NCBI RefSeq assembly: GCF_022751215.1
Contig: NZ_JAICDG010000005.1
Location: 496,001-560,000 of the forward strand
DNA: 64,000 nucleotides
Direction of reading: 5' to 3'
Source of the DNA: Actinomadura terrae
GTDB taxonomy: Bacteria > Actinomycetota > Actinomycetes > Streptosporangiales > Streptosporangiaceae
Of this stretch, positions 58,085 to 64,000 are shown piece after piece; position 1 is the first letter of the stretch; each line of letters opens with the position of its first letter. The translations under genes and the position numbers were made by a program. A model generated the notes under the pieces. The model was not told the origin of the DNA, searched no databases, and saw only the letters and a program-made list of their open reading frames with translations.

Positions 58085-58100
58085 GATGTCAGCGGACATC
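58085..58100. promoter_or_regulatory. Palindrome before the XRE gene
   Basis: GATGTC (58085-58090), AGCG and GACATC (58095-58100) form a perfect inverted repeat. A further GACATC half-site is at 58111-58116. It lies about 35 bases before the XRE start, in the gap shared with the divergent ATP-binding protein gene, and is a candidate autoregulatory site. Confidence 0.5.
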
Positions 58101-58132
58101 GTCCAGGTGAGACATCGGACGGAGGCGTGCCG

Positions 58133-59467
58133 GTGAGCGATGATGGACAGGTGGAGCTGGCCAACGAGATACGGCTTCTCCTGGAGCGGAAGATCTGGTC
58201 CCAGGATCACCTGGCGAGAGAGATGCGGGATGCCGCGACCCCCAAGGAGCGCGCACAACTACCCTCCATCGACTCGATCGCTCGCCGGATACGGGCGCAC
58301 CAGAGTGGCGCGCCCGTGGGACGGGTCTACGCGGAGTTGTACCGGCGCCTCTTCGCCCGGTACTCAGAGGTCTTCGATCCCGTACCGGCCACGGGCCCAG
58401 AGGAACTCGTAGATCCCCTATTACTCGCCTGGACTGTAGGAAGGCTGGGTCAGCGCGTGGACAGAAGATCGTTGTTCCAACTCGCCGCCATCGCGGCGGC
58501 GGGATCCAGCGCCCTTGAGCCCGGCGAGCGCCTTCTTCGAGCGCTCACCGGAACCCATCGTCCGGACATCGAGACCGTCCGACATCTGGAAGCTCGAACC
58601 CGTGGCTTCCACAGGATCGAGGAGCATCTCCCCGCCAAGCGGCTGTATCCGGCTCTGCTGACCCACATCAACGAGATCAGCTCACTCCTGGAGGCCAATC
58701 GCGACGAGGAGTTGCGTCATCGCCTCGCGATGGCGGCAGCGGAGTCGGCCGTCCTGGCCGCATGGTTCGCTTGGGAACTGGGAGATCCGCACCGAGCGGG
58801 AGAGCAGGCTCATCTTGTCGGAGTCGCCGCGAAGCAGGCCGGGGATGCCGCTTCCGCGGCCTGCATGACCGGCTATCAGACCTACATGACCGGCGGGGAC
58901 CACGCTGTGGGGGTCCAACTGGCCTCAAGCGCCCTGGAACGGCTGGGGGATGCCGATGCGGCGACGAGAGCGTGGCTTCTCGCTCGGAAGGGCGAGGAAT
59001 CCGCTCTCCTCGGGGACCGTAGGACCGCCCTGGAGTCCATCAGGGAGGCCGAAGACGTCTACGCAGGGGCCGACCACAACGCACGACCGTGGACCTGCTT
59101 CCTTGACCAGGCTCGATTCGCCTCCATGTGCCTTTCGGTCTACTCCAGAGTGCGCGAAGAAGATCGGGCCGTGGACGCCAGTGGCCGGGTCACGGCCTTC
59201 ATGGGACCCGGCGTCGAGACCAAAAAGCTCTGTGTGGTCCAGGCGGACCTGGCACTGTCCTTTTTCCGTCTCGGAGACGTCTCCGAAGCCGTGAACTGCG
59301 CGCGCTCGTCGCTGGAGGCGACCACCGCCATGGCGGCCCCACTCGGGTGGGACCGCCTCGACCACGTCGTGGACGAGTTCTCCGCCAGCACGGCGCAGGC
59401 CGCGAACCGGTTCCGCGAGGAGTACTCGGCTAGCCGTCCGAAGACGGAGCCGCCGTCTCTTCTTTGA
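58133..59467 (+). CDS. XRE-type regulator with TPR-like sensor
   Basis: A 444-residue regulator. The N terminus resembles the shortened HTH of large actinomycete XRE proteins (NEIRLLLERKIWSQDHLARE, SIDSIARRIRAHQSG). The rest is helical with TPR-like repeats (AAESAVLAAWFAWELGDPHR, ALLGDRRTALESIREAEDVY, ALSFFRLGDVSEAVNCARSS). GTG at 58133 is chosen because GGAGG ends seven bases earlier; a GTG at 58127 is too close. A truncated copy of its C terminus lies at 56554-56605. It overlaps the convergent cutA gene by 38 bases. Confidence 0.82.
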   Translation: MSDDGQVELANEIRLLLERKIWSQDHLAREMRDAATPKERAQLPSIDSIARRIRAHQSGAPVGRVYAELYRRLFARYSEVFDPVPATGPEELVDPLLLAWTVGRLGQRVDRRSLFQLAAIAAAGSSALEPGERLLRALTGTHRPDIETVRHLEARTRGFHRIEEHLPAKRLYPALLTHINEISSLLEANRDEELRHRLAMAAAESAVLAAWFAWELGDPHRAGEQAHLVGVAAKQAGDAASAACMTGYQTYMTGGDHAVGVQLASSALERLGDADAATRAWLLARKGEESALLGDRRTALESIREAEDVYAGADHNARPWTCFLDQARFASMCLSVYSRVREEDRAVDASGRVTAFMGPGVETKKLCVVQADLALSFFRLGDVSEAVNCARSSLEATTAMAAPLGWDRLDHVVDEFSASTAQAANRFREEYSASRPKTEPPSLL

Positions 59468-59765
59468 TCCAGGTCAGGTACTCGCCCAAGCCCCCGACGA
59501 TCGGCACGGCCACGATTTCGGGGGTGTCGTACGAATGGTTGGCCTTGACGCTGGCGATCAGTGCGTCAAGACGCTCGTCGGTCGTCTTCATGGCGATGAA
59601 GAACTCTTCGTCCTTCTCCAGCTTTCCCTGCCACCAGTAGGTGGACGTGATCGGCCCGCTGATCTGGGCACAGGCAGCGAGCCGTTCATTGACCGCGGCC
59701 TGGACGACCTTCTCTGCCTCGTCCCGGCTGCCCGCCGTGACGTGCACTTCAAGGTTCTGAGCCAT
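59430..59765 (-). CDS. CutA divalent-cation tolerance protein
   Basis: A 111-residue protein with the complete CutA1 pattern: LEVHVTAGSRDEAEKVVQAA, ERLAACAQISGPITSTYWW, EFFIAMKTTDERLDALIAS and NHSYDTPEIVAVPIVGG. CutA forms a trimer with a PII-like fold, implicated in copper tolerance or signal binding. The gene is monocistronic; its 3' end overlaps the XRE gene on the other strand by 38 bases. Confidence 0.93.
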   Translation of the reverse strand: MAQNLEVHVTAGSRDEAEKVVQAAVNERLAACAQISGPITSTYWWQGKLEKDEEFFIAMKTTDERLDALIASVKANHSYDTPEIVAVPIVGGLGEYLTWIKEETAAPSSDG

Positions 59766-59812
59766 GTTCGAACCCTAACCCTGTCCCAGCCGGGCCTCGT
59801 CCGGTTGCGGCG

Positions 59813-60373
59813 TTAACTCTGGGGGGCGGTGGTGGGGAAGCCGGGGAGGCCGGGTTCGGGTTGGACGCCTACGGTCTTCAGCATGACGGCGACTGCCCAG
59901 TAGCGGCCTACGACGGCGATCAGGTCGATGAGCTGGGCGGTGTCGTAGCGGCGGGAGAGCGCCTGCCAGGTGTCGTCGGAGAGGCGGCCGTCGTCGTGGA
60001 GTTCGTCCACTGCTTGTAGGAGGAGCTTCTGGAACGCCGTCCAGCCTTCGGCGTCGGGGCCGTGGGGGACGCGTTCGATCTCCGCGTCGGTGAGGCCGGC
60101 GGCGCGGCCCATGCGGGTGTGCTGGCCGAAGGCGTACTCCGAGCCGCGTCGCCAGACGATCCGCAGGATCGCCAGCTCGCGGTCGCGGCCGGGCAGCGAC
60201 GAGGCGTTCAGCAGGTACTCCTGGAGCGGGCGCTGCGCCTTCATCAGGCCCGGGTTGTGCGCCCATGTCCGGCCGACGTGCATGTTTCCGGTGAACGCGG
60301 CGTCGCCGAACAGTTCGCGTTCGAGCGCCTGGTACTGCTCGACGGGGAGCGGGGCGATGCGGGGTTCTTTCAC
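59813..60373 (-). CDS. Carboxymuconolactone-decarboxylase (CMD) family protein
   Basis: A 186-residue single CMD domain protein: LPGRDRELAILRIVWRRGSE, FGQHTRMGRAAGLTDAEIER and IDLIAVVGRYWAVAVMLKTV. It lacks the AhpD CxxC pair. Its ATG overlaps the stop of the MBL-fold gene (ATGA), so the two act together, probably on a lactone- or ester-type intermediate. It is the last gene of a three-gene operon. Confidence 0.88.
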   Translation of the reverse strand: MKEPRIAPLPVEQYQALERELFGDAAFTGNMHVGRTWAHNPGLMKAQRPLQEYLLNASSLPGRDRELAILRIVWRRGSEYAFGQHTRMGRAAGLTDAEIERVPHGPDAEGWTAFQKLLLQAVDELHDDGRLSDDTWQALSRRYDTAQLIDLIAVVGRYWAVAVMLKTVGVQPEPGLPGFPTTAPQS

Positions 60374-61245
60374 GAGAGTGTCCCAAGGTCGTTTCGGACG
60401 GCGGTGCGCAGGGCGCCCGCCGGGTCGCGGTCAAGGTCGACGGCGGTGGGGATCGGGAAGTGCGGCGCGAGGATCGTCGCGTTCCGGTCGGCGGCGAGCG
60501 CGGTGATCCGCTCGCGGCTGCGGAGCGACTGGACCGGGTCGTGGTCGACCCTCGGCAGCCAGCAGTGGTGTTCCAGGTGGACGGGGTGATGCGCGAGGTC
60601 GCCGACCAGCAGCGCGGTCTCGCCCGCGGAGGCCACCATCACCGACACATGGCCTGGGGTGTGGCCAGGTGTGGGGAGGATGGTCATCTCGTCGGAGAGC
60701 GGCAGCTCACCGGTGAACGCGTGCAGGCGTCCGGCGCCGGTGACCGCGCGCAGGCGGGGGCGCGCCTTGGTCGCGAACTCGCGGTTCACCGGGATCTCGT
60801 CGACCTCGTCGCTCGTCCAGTAGTCGACCTCGCGCTCGTGGACGTAGACGGTCGCGTTCGGGAACGTCAGCGTGTTCGCGTCGTCCTTCACCAGCCAGCC
60901 GCAGTGGTCGGCGTGCAGGTGCGTCTGGACGATCCGGTCGACGTCGCCGGGCTCCACCCCGAGCTTCGCCAGCGTCGCGGGCAGCTCGCCCGCGCCCGCC
61001 ATCCCCGGGATCTCGCCCGCGCGGTGGCCCCAGCCGGTGTCGACCAATGTCACATGGCCGTCGCCGGTGACGAGGAAACCGCCGAAGGTCACGGTGAACG
61101 GCGTGTCGGGGTCGGAGACGCCCACGGCGGGCATCCACTCCGCCGGATCGACGCCGTGGAACCAGTACCGGCTCGACCGCTGCGCGACCCCGTCACTGAT
61201 GTGCGTCACCCGCATGCGGCCGACATCGAGCGTCGCCGAGACCAC
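60370..61245 (-). CDS. Metallo-beta-lactamase-fold hydrolase
   Basis: A 291-residue MBL protein. Motifs are VTLVDTGWGHR, THLHADHCGW (HxHxDH), TPGHTPGHVS and DLAHHPVHL with the later ligands. This branch includes quorum-quenching lactonases and related ester hydrolases. It is the middle gene of a minus-strand operon between an EthD-like and a CMD gene, suggesting lactone opening or ester cleavage. Confidence 0.9.
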   Translation of the reverse strand: MVSATLDVGRMRVTHISDGVAQRSSRYWFHGVDPAEWMPAVGVSDPDTPFTVTFGGFLVTGDGHVTLVDTGWGHRAGEIPGMAGAGELPATLAKLGVEPGDVDRIVQTHLHADHCGWLVKDDANTLTFPNATVYVHEREVDYWTSDEVDEIPVNREFATKARPRLRAVTGAGRLHAFTGELPLSDEMTILPTPGHTPGHVSVMVASAGETALLVGDLAHHPVHLEHHCWLPRVDHDPVQSLRSRERITALAADRNATILAPHFPIPTAVDLDRDPAGALRTAVRNDLGTLS

Positions 61246-61257
61246 GTCCCACCACCC

Positions 61258-61959
61258 CTATCCCATCCGCTGATATTTGACCCGCCATCGCACTCGGCGT
61301 TCTTCCCACGCGCGGGGGCCCGGTGTGAGGGCGACACCCGTCGGGGGTGGGGGCGCCTTCGCCTCTTCCGCCTCGTAGACCGCGTTGTAGGCGGGGCAGC
61401 CGGGCGCGGGATGGCTGAACTCGTGCCAGAGCTGGAAGCGGCTCCCCCGGTCGTAGCCGAAGTTGGCGACGACCTCCGGGAGGTGCGTTTGTGTGTAGAA
61501 GTCGTCGAACTCCGCGACCTCGGCGGGCGAGGCATCGGCGGCCGGGTCCATGCCGATCATGGCGATGCGGCCGGGTGTGAGGTCGGTCACGCCGGTCGTG
61601 CCGGTGTTCCGCCAGATCATCCGCCACAGGATCGTGATGCGGTCCCAGTCGGGGCCCGGCGTGTAGGCGACGCGCTGCTCTTCGGGGCCGTCCAGGCGGG
61701 CGAGGAAGCGGCGCGCGGACTCCTCGCCGTCGATGCCGTAGACCGCCAGGAAGCGGGGGACGCCGTCGCCCGCGCCGCCGGAGTCGGTCAGCTCGTAGCG
61801 CGCGGCGCTGACGAACCCCTCGTTGAGGGCGACGACCTCGCGCAGGTGGACCTCGTCGTAGAAGTCGGCGAGTGCGCGCTTCTCACTCTCGGGCGCGTCC
61901 GGACGGGTGTTCAGCCCCACCGCGTGAAAGAACGGGCAGCTCAGCGGTTGTACACCCAT
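61258..61959 (-). CDS. EthD/dimeric alpha-beta-barrel-like protein, unknown function
   Basis: A 233-residue protein with two related halves, each starting with a short strand and an acidic helix (FFHAVGLNTRPDAP, FYDEVHLREVVALNEGFV; then MDPAADASPAEVAEFDDFYT, THLPEVVANFGYDRG). This looks like a tandem EthD-like dimeric barrel, where FYD-x-x-HLP/REV helices are typical. It is the first gene of the operon with MBL and CMD proteins. A strong inverted repeat (62019-62039) lies upstream. Confidence 0.6.
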   Translation of the reverse strand: MGVQPLSCPFFHAVGLNTRPDAPESEKRALADFYDEVHLREVVALNEGFVSAARYELTDSGGAGDGVPRFLAVYGIDGEESARRFLARLDGPEEQRVAYTPGPDWDRITILWRMIWRNTGTTGVTDLTPGRIAMIGMDPAADASPAEVAEFDDFYTQTHLPEVVANFGYDRGSRFQLWHEFSHPAPGCPAYNAVYEAEEAKAPPPPTGVALTPGPRAWEERRVRWRVKYQRMG

Positions 61960-62018
61960 GGGACCGTCGCCACCTCCGCTCCGGCCGCGCGGGCGGAGAC
62001 ATCGTTCGAGCAATCATT

Positions 62019-62039
62019 CAGAATGAACCATACATTCTG
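62019..62039. promoter_or_regulatory. Operator CAGAATG-N7-CATTCTG
   Basis: Perfect seven-base arms CAGAATG (62019-62025) and CATTCTG (62033-62039) flank a seven-base spacer in an A/T-rich patch that stands out in this GC-rich DNA. It lies 60 bases before the start of the EthD/MBL/CMD operon and is a likely TetR- or MarR-type operator. No regulator gene adjoins it in this window. Confidence 0.6.
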
Positions 62040-62100
62040 CACCATGTCAACGGCATGCGAAAGCACCCCGCCGGAGAGGCGGGGTGCCGGTAACGCGAGG

Positions 62101-63501
62101 TCAGGTGTTGTTGGACGAGGCGCCGCGCCGGGGCTTGCGGCGGCGCGGGCGCCGCGCCTGGCCGGACGGTGCGGCGGCGGGCCTGGCAGCCGCCTTGGCG
62201 GCCGGCTTGCTCGCCGGGCGGGCGGGTGCGGCGACCGGGGTGCCCGACGGTGCCTTGGCGCCGGTGATCCGGGCCAGTTCCTCGTCGCCCGGACGGACGC
62301 GGGTGGTGCGCGGCGCGATCCCGGCGGCCGACATCATCGCGTCCACCTCGCGGCGCTGGTCGGGCAGGACGAGCGTGACGACGGTCCCGGACGCGCCGGC
62401 GCGCGCGGTGCGGCCGCCCCGGTGCAGGTAGTCCTTGTGGTCGGCGGGCGGGTCGACGTTGACGACGAGGTCGAGGTCGTCCACGTGGATGCCGCGCGCG
62501 GCGACGTTGGTGGCGACCAGGACGGCGACGTCGCCGGTCTTGAAGCCCTCCAGCGTGCGGTTGCGCTGCGACTGGGTCTTGCCGCCGTGCAGCGCCGCGG
62601 CGAGCACGCCCCGGGACCGCAGCTTGCGGACGAGCCGGTCCGCGCCGTGCTTCTTGCCCACGAACATGATCACGCGGCCGTCGCGGGCGGCGATGTGCGC
62701 GGTCGTCTCCAGCTTGTCGGTGTCGACGACGTGCAGCAGGTGGTGCTCCATCGTCGTGACCGCGCCCGCGAACGGGTCGACGGAGTGCGTCACCGGGTCG
62801 TCCAGGAAGCGGCGGACGAGCGTGTCGACGTTCCGGTCGAGCGTCGCGGAGAACAGCATCCGCTGCCCGCTCGGCGGGGTCTGGTCGAGGAGCCGGGTGA
62901 CCTGCGGCAGGAAGCCCATGTCGGTCATCTGGTCGGCCTCGTCCAGGACGGTGATCTCCACGTCGCCGAGCCGGCAGTCGCCGCGCTCGATCAGGTCGGC
63001 GAGGCGGCCGGGCGTGGCGACCAGGACGTCGGCGCCGCGTTCGAGCGCGGTGGCCTGGCGTGCGATCGGGAGGCCGCCGACGACGGTGACCAGCCGCAGG
63101 CGGACCGCGTCCGCGTACGGGGTGAGCGCGGTGGTGACCTGCTGCGCGAGCTCGCGGGTCGGGACGAGGACCAGCGCCAGCGGGCGCCGGGGCTCGGCGC
63201 GCCGGCCGTTGAGCCGGGCGAGTGTGGCGAGGCCGAACGCGAGGGTCTTGCCGGAGCCGGTGCGGCCCCGGCCGAGGACGTCCCGTCCGGCGAGGGCGTT
63301 CGGGAGCGTCGCCGCCTGGATCGGGAACGGGTCGGTCACGCCCTCGCGGGTCAGCGCCGCGAGCAGGGCGGACGGCAGCTCCAGCTCGGCGAACGAGCCG
63401 ACCGGGGGCAGCGCGGGACGGGCGGGGCGGGCGGGACGAGCGGCACCAGTGGGGCCGCTGTGATGAGTGGAACGGCGGCTGCGGGTGGCGGATCGAGGCA
63501 T
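62101..63501 (-). CDS. DEAD-box RNA helicase
   Basis: A 466-residue ATP-dependent RNA helicase. Marks are FPIQAATLPNAL (Q motif), GRTGSGKT (79-86), PTRELAQ, TPGRL, LDEAD and SAT in domain 1, and ARGIHVDDLDLVVN and HRGGRTARAG in domain 2. The first 30 residues and the last 60 are basic, Ala/Pro/Arg-rich tails that likely bind RNA. ATG at 63501 follows GAGGAAGG. The cold-shock gene lies upstream on the same strand, and the two may be co-expressed in cold adaptation. Confidence 0.93.
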   Translation of the reverse strand: MPRSATRSRRSTHHSGPTGAARPARPARPALPPVGSFAELELPSALLAALTREGVTDPFPIQAATLPNALAGRDVLGRGRTGSGKTLAFGLATLARLNGRRAEPRRPLALVLVPTRELAQQVTTALTPYADAVRLRLVTVVGGLPIARQATALERGADVLVATPGRLADLIERGDCRLGDVEITVLDEADQMTDMGFLPQVTRLLDQTPPSGQRMLFSATLDRNVDTLVRRFLDDPVTHSVDPFAGAVTTMEHHLLHVVDTDKLETTAHIAARDGRVIMFVGKKHGADRLVRKLRSRGVLAAALHGGKTQSQRNRTLEGFKTGDVAVLVATNVAARGIHVDDLDLVVNVDPPADHKDYLHRGGRTARAGASGTVVTLVLPDQRREVDAMMSAAGIAPRTTRVRPGDEELARITGAKAPSGTPVAAPARPASKPAAKAAARPAAAPSGQARRPRRRKPRRGASSNNT

Positions 63502-63658
63502 GGAACCTTCCTCAGTGATGGCGCGTGTCGAGGAGTGCTCCGCTGCGCGGGACCGGCCTGGGGCCGGGCGAAGAAATCTCAAGAACGAACCGGGAGACGA
63601 TGTACGCCGGAACGGCGCGGACGGGCCGAGGCCCGCCCGCGCCGCGCCGTACAGGGTG

Positions 63659-63862
63659 TCAGGCGGGGACGATGTTCTCCGCCTGGAGGCCCTTCTGGCC
63701 CTGGGTGACGTCGAACGACACCTTCTGGCCTTCCTGGAGCTCGCGGAAGCCCTGCGCCGCGATGTTGGAGTAGTGGGCGAAGACGTCAGCGCCTCCGCCG
63801 TCCTGCTCGATGAAGCCGAAACCCTTTTCGGCGTTGAACCACTTGACGGTGCCGGTGGCCAT
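63659..63862 (-). CDS. Cold-shock protein (CspA family)
   Basis: A 67-residue cold-shock domain protein. GTVKWFNAEKGFGFIEQDGG contains RNP1, and DVFAHYS is RNP2; the size is typical. It binds single-stranded RNA or DNA and melts structure. AAAGGAG precedes the ATG. Two hairpins in its leader (63883-63914 and 63953-63980) suggest control by RNA structure or by termination. It is followed 157 bases later by a helicase gene on the same strand. Confidence 0.95.
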   Translation of the reverse strand: MATGTVKWFNAEKGFGFIEQDGGGADVFAHYSNIAAQGFRELQEGQKVSFDVTQGQKGLQAENIVPA

Positions 63863-63882
63863 GGTGATCTCCTTTTGGCTCA

Positions 63883-63914
63883 GTCCGGGCCCCACACCTT
63901 GTGGGCCCGCGGAC
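63883..63914 (-). promoter_or_regulatory. Leader hairpin of the cold-shock gene
   Basis: GTCCG (63883-63887) and CGGAC (63910-63914) close a stem, continued by GGCCC/GGGCC and ACA/TGT around a short loop, with one unpaired base. It lies about 20 bases before the cold-shock start and is directly upstream of the ribosome-binding site. Confidence 0.5.
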
Positions 63915-63941
63915 GCCGCGATGGCCCATCCGGAAGATCCG

Positions 63942-63980
63942 AACAACAAAAATGCGCCTGAGGTGAAACCAGCAGGCGCA
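63942..63980 (-). terminator. Intrinsic terminator or attenuator upstream of the cold-shock gene
   Basis: Read on the minus strand, TGCGCCTG and CAGGCGCA (63980-63973 and 63960-63953) form a perfect eight-base stem, followed by TTTTTGTTGTTC. It is one of the few hairpins in this window with a real T-run. It could end a gene lying to the right, or act as an attenuator in a long cold-shock leader. Confidence 0.6.
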
Positions 63981-64000
63981 CACAAATGTCTATGGGAACC

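Noticed and set aside
1..64000. CRISPR arrays, tRNA or rRNA genes and insertion sequences
   Set aside because: No regularly spaced repeats, no cloverleaf with TTCGA-type arms that I could support, and no transposase motif were seen.

Overview
The window is very GC-rich, has dense co-directional operons with 4-base start/stop overlaps (ATGA, GTGA), many GTG starts and PucR, PadR, TetR and XRE-type regulators. It also has a Pkn-type kinase, a BldC-like protein and a c-di-AMP riboswitch in front of a cell-wall hydrolase. This points to the chromosome of a filamentous actinomycete; Thermomonosporaceae/Streptosporangiales (Actinomadura-like) is my best guess, by inference. I saw no tRNA, rRNA, CRISPR array, IS element or replication origin.

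Bases 1-9885 hold a plus-strand acyl-CoA catabolic operon: a crotonyl-CoA carboxylase/reductase-like protein, an acyl-CoA dehydrogenase, an acyl-CoA ligase, two MaoC-type hot-dog proteins, 2-oxoacid dehydrogenase E1 alpha and beta, a lone lipoyl domain, an MmgE/PrpD protein and a zinc alcohol dehydrogenase. Two similar palindromes precede the first two genes. Bases 9886-19495 carry housekeeping and envelope genes: the riboswitch and its NlpC/P60-like hydrolase, a PucR regulator, a lipoprotein, a receptor-type Ser/Thr kinase, a secreted lipase, two alpha/beta-hydrolase-fold proteins and an LLM-class flavin oxidoreductase.

Bases 19676-25623 form the most striking block, a tightly overlapping five-gene operon: a Trypco1-like small protein, a MoxR/ChlI-type AAA+ ATPase, a ChlD-like VWA protein, a CHAT (caspase-like) protease and a beta-sandwich/TIR-like protein related to FxsC. 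It looks like an NTP-dependent biological conflict (defence or regulated death) system. Bases 25599-32074 are small accessory genes, including a TetR/cupin pair with two identical-arm operators, an AlkD-like protein and an XRE regulator.

Bases 32071-55332 are a second catabolic island around a PucR/CdaR-type regulator at 44639-45928. On its left, minus-strand operons encode aldehyde dehydrogenase, a ThDP enzyme, PadR, a divergent urocanase, CaiB CoA-transferase, an SGNH hydrolase, two M20 hydrolases, a Baeyer-Villiger-type monooxygenase and a CMD protein. On its right, a plus-strand operon encodes a PotABCD-like importer interleaved with enoyl-CoA hydratase, ADP-forming acyl-CoA synthetase, acyl-CoA dehydrogenase and a dienoyl-CoA-reductase-like SDR. 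Two minus-strand operons share a promoter architecture with identical spacing.

Bases 55669-59467 are an accessory region of lower GC. A 36-residue Lys-rich peptide gene is translationally coupled to a PIMT-like methyltransferase (a candidate imiditide-like RiPP locus). It sits beside a decayed copy of an XRE regulator C-terminus, a BldC-like protein, an anti-sigma-type ATPase and the intact XRE/TPR regulator. The window ends with cutA, a three-gene CMD/MBL-fold/EthD-like operon, a DEAD-box RNA helicase and a cold-shock protein with a structured leader.
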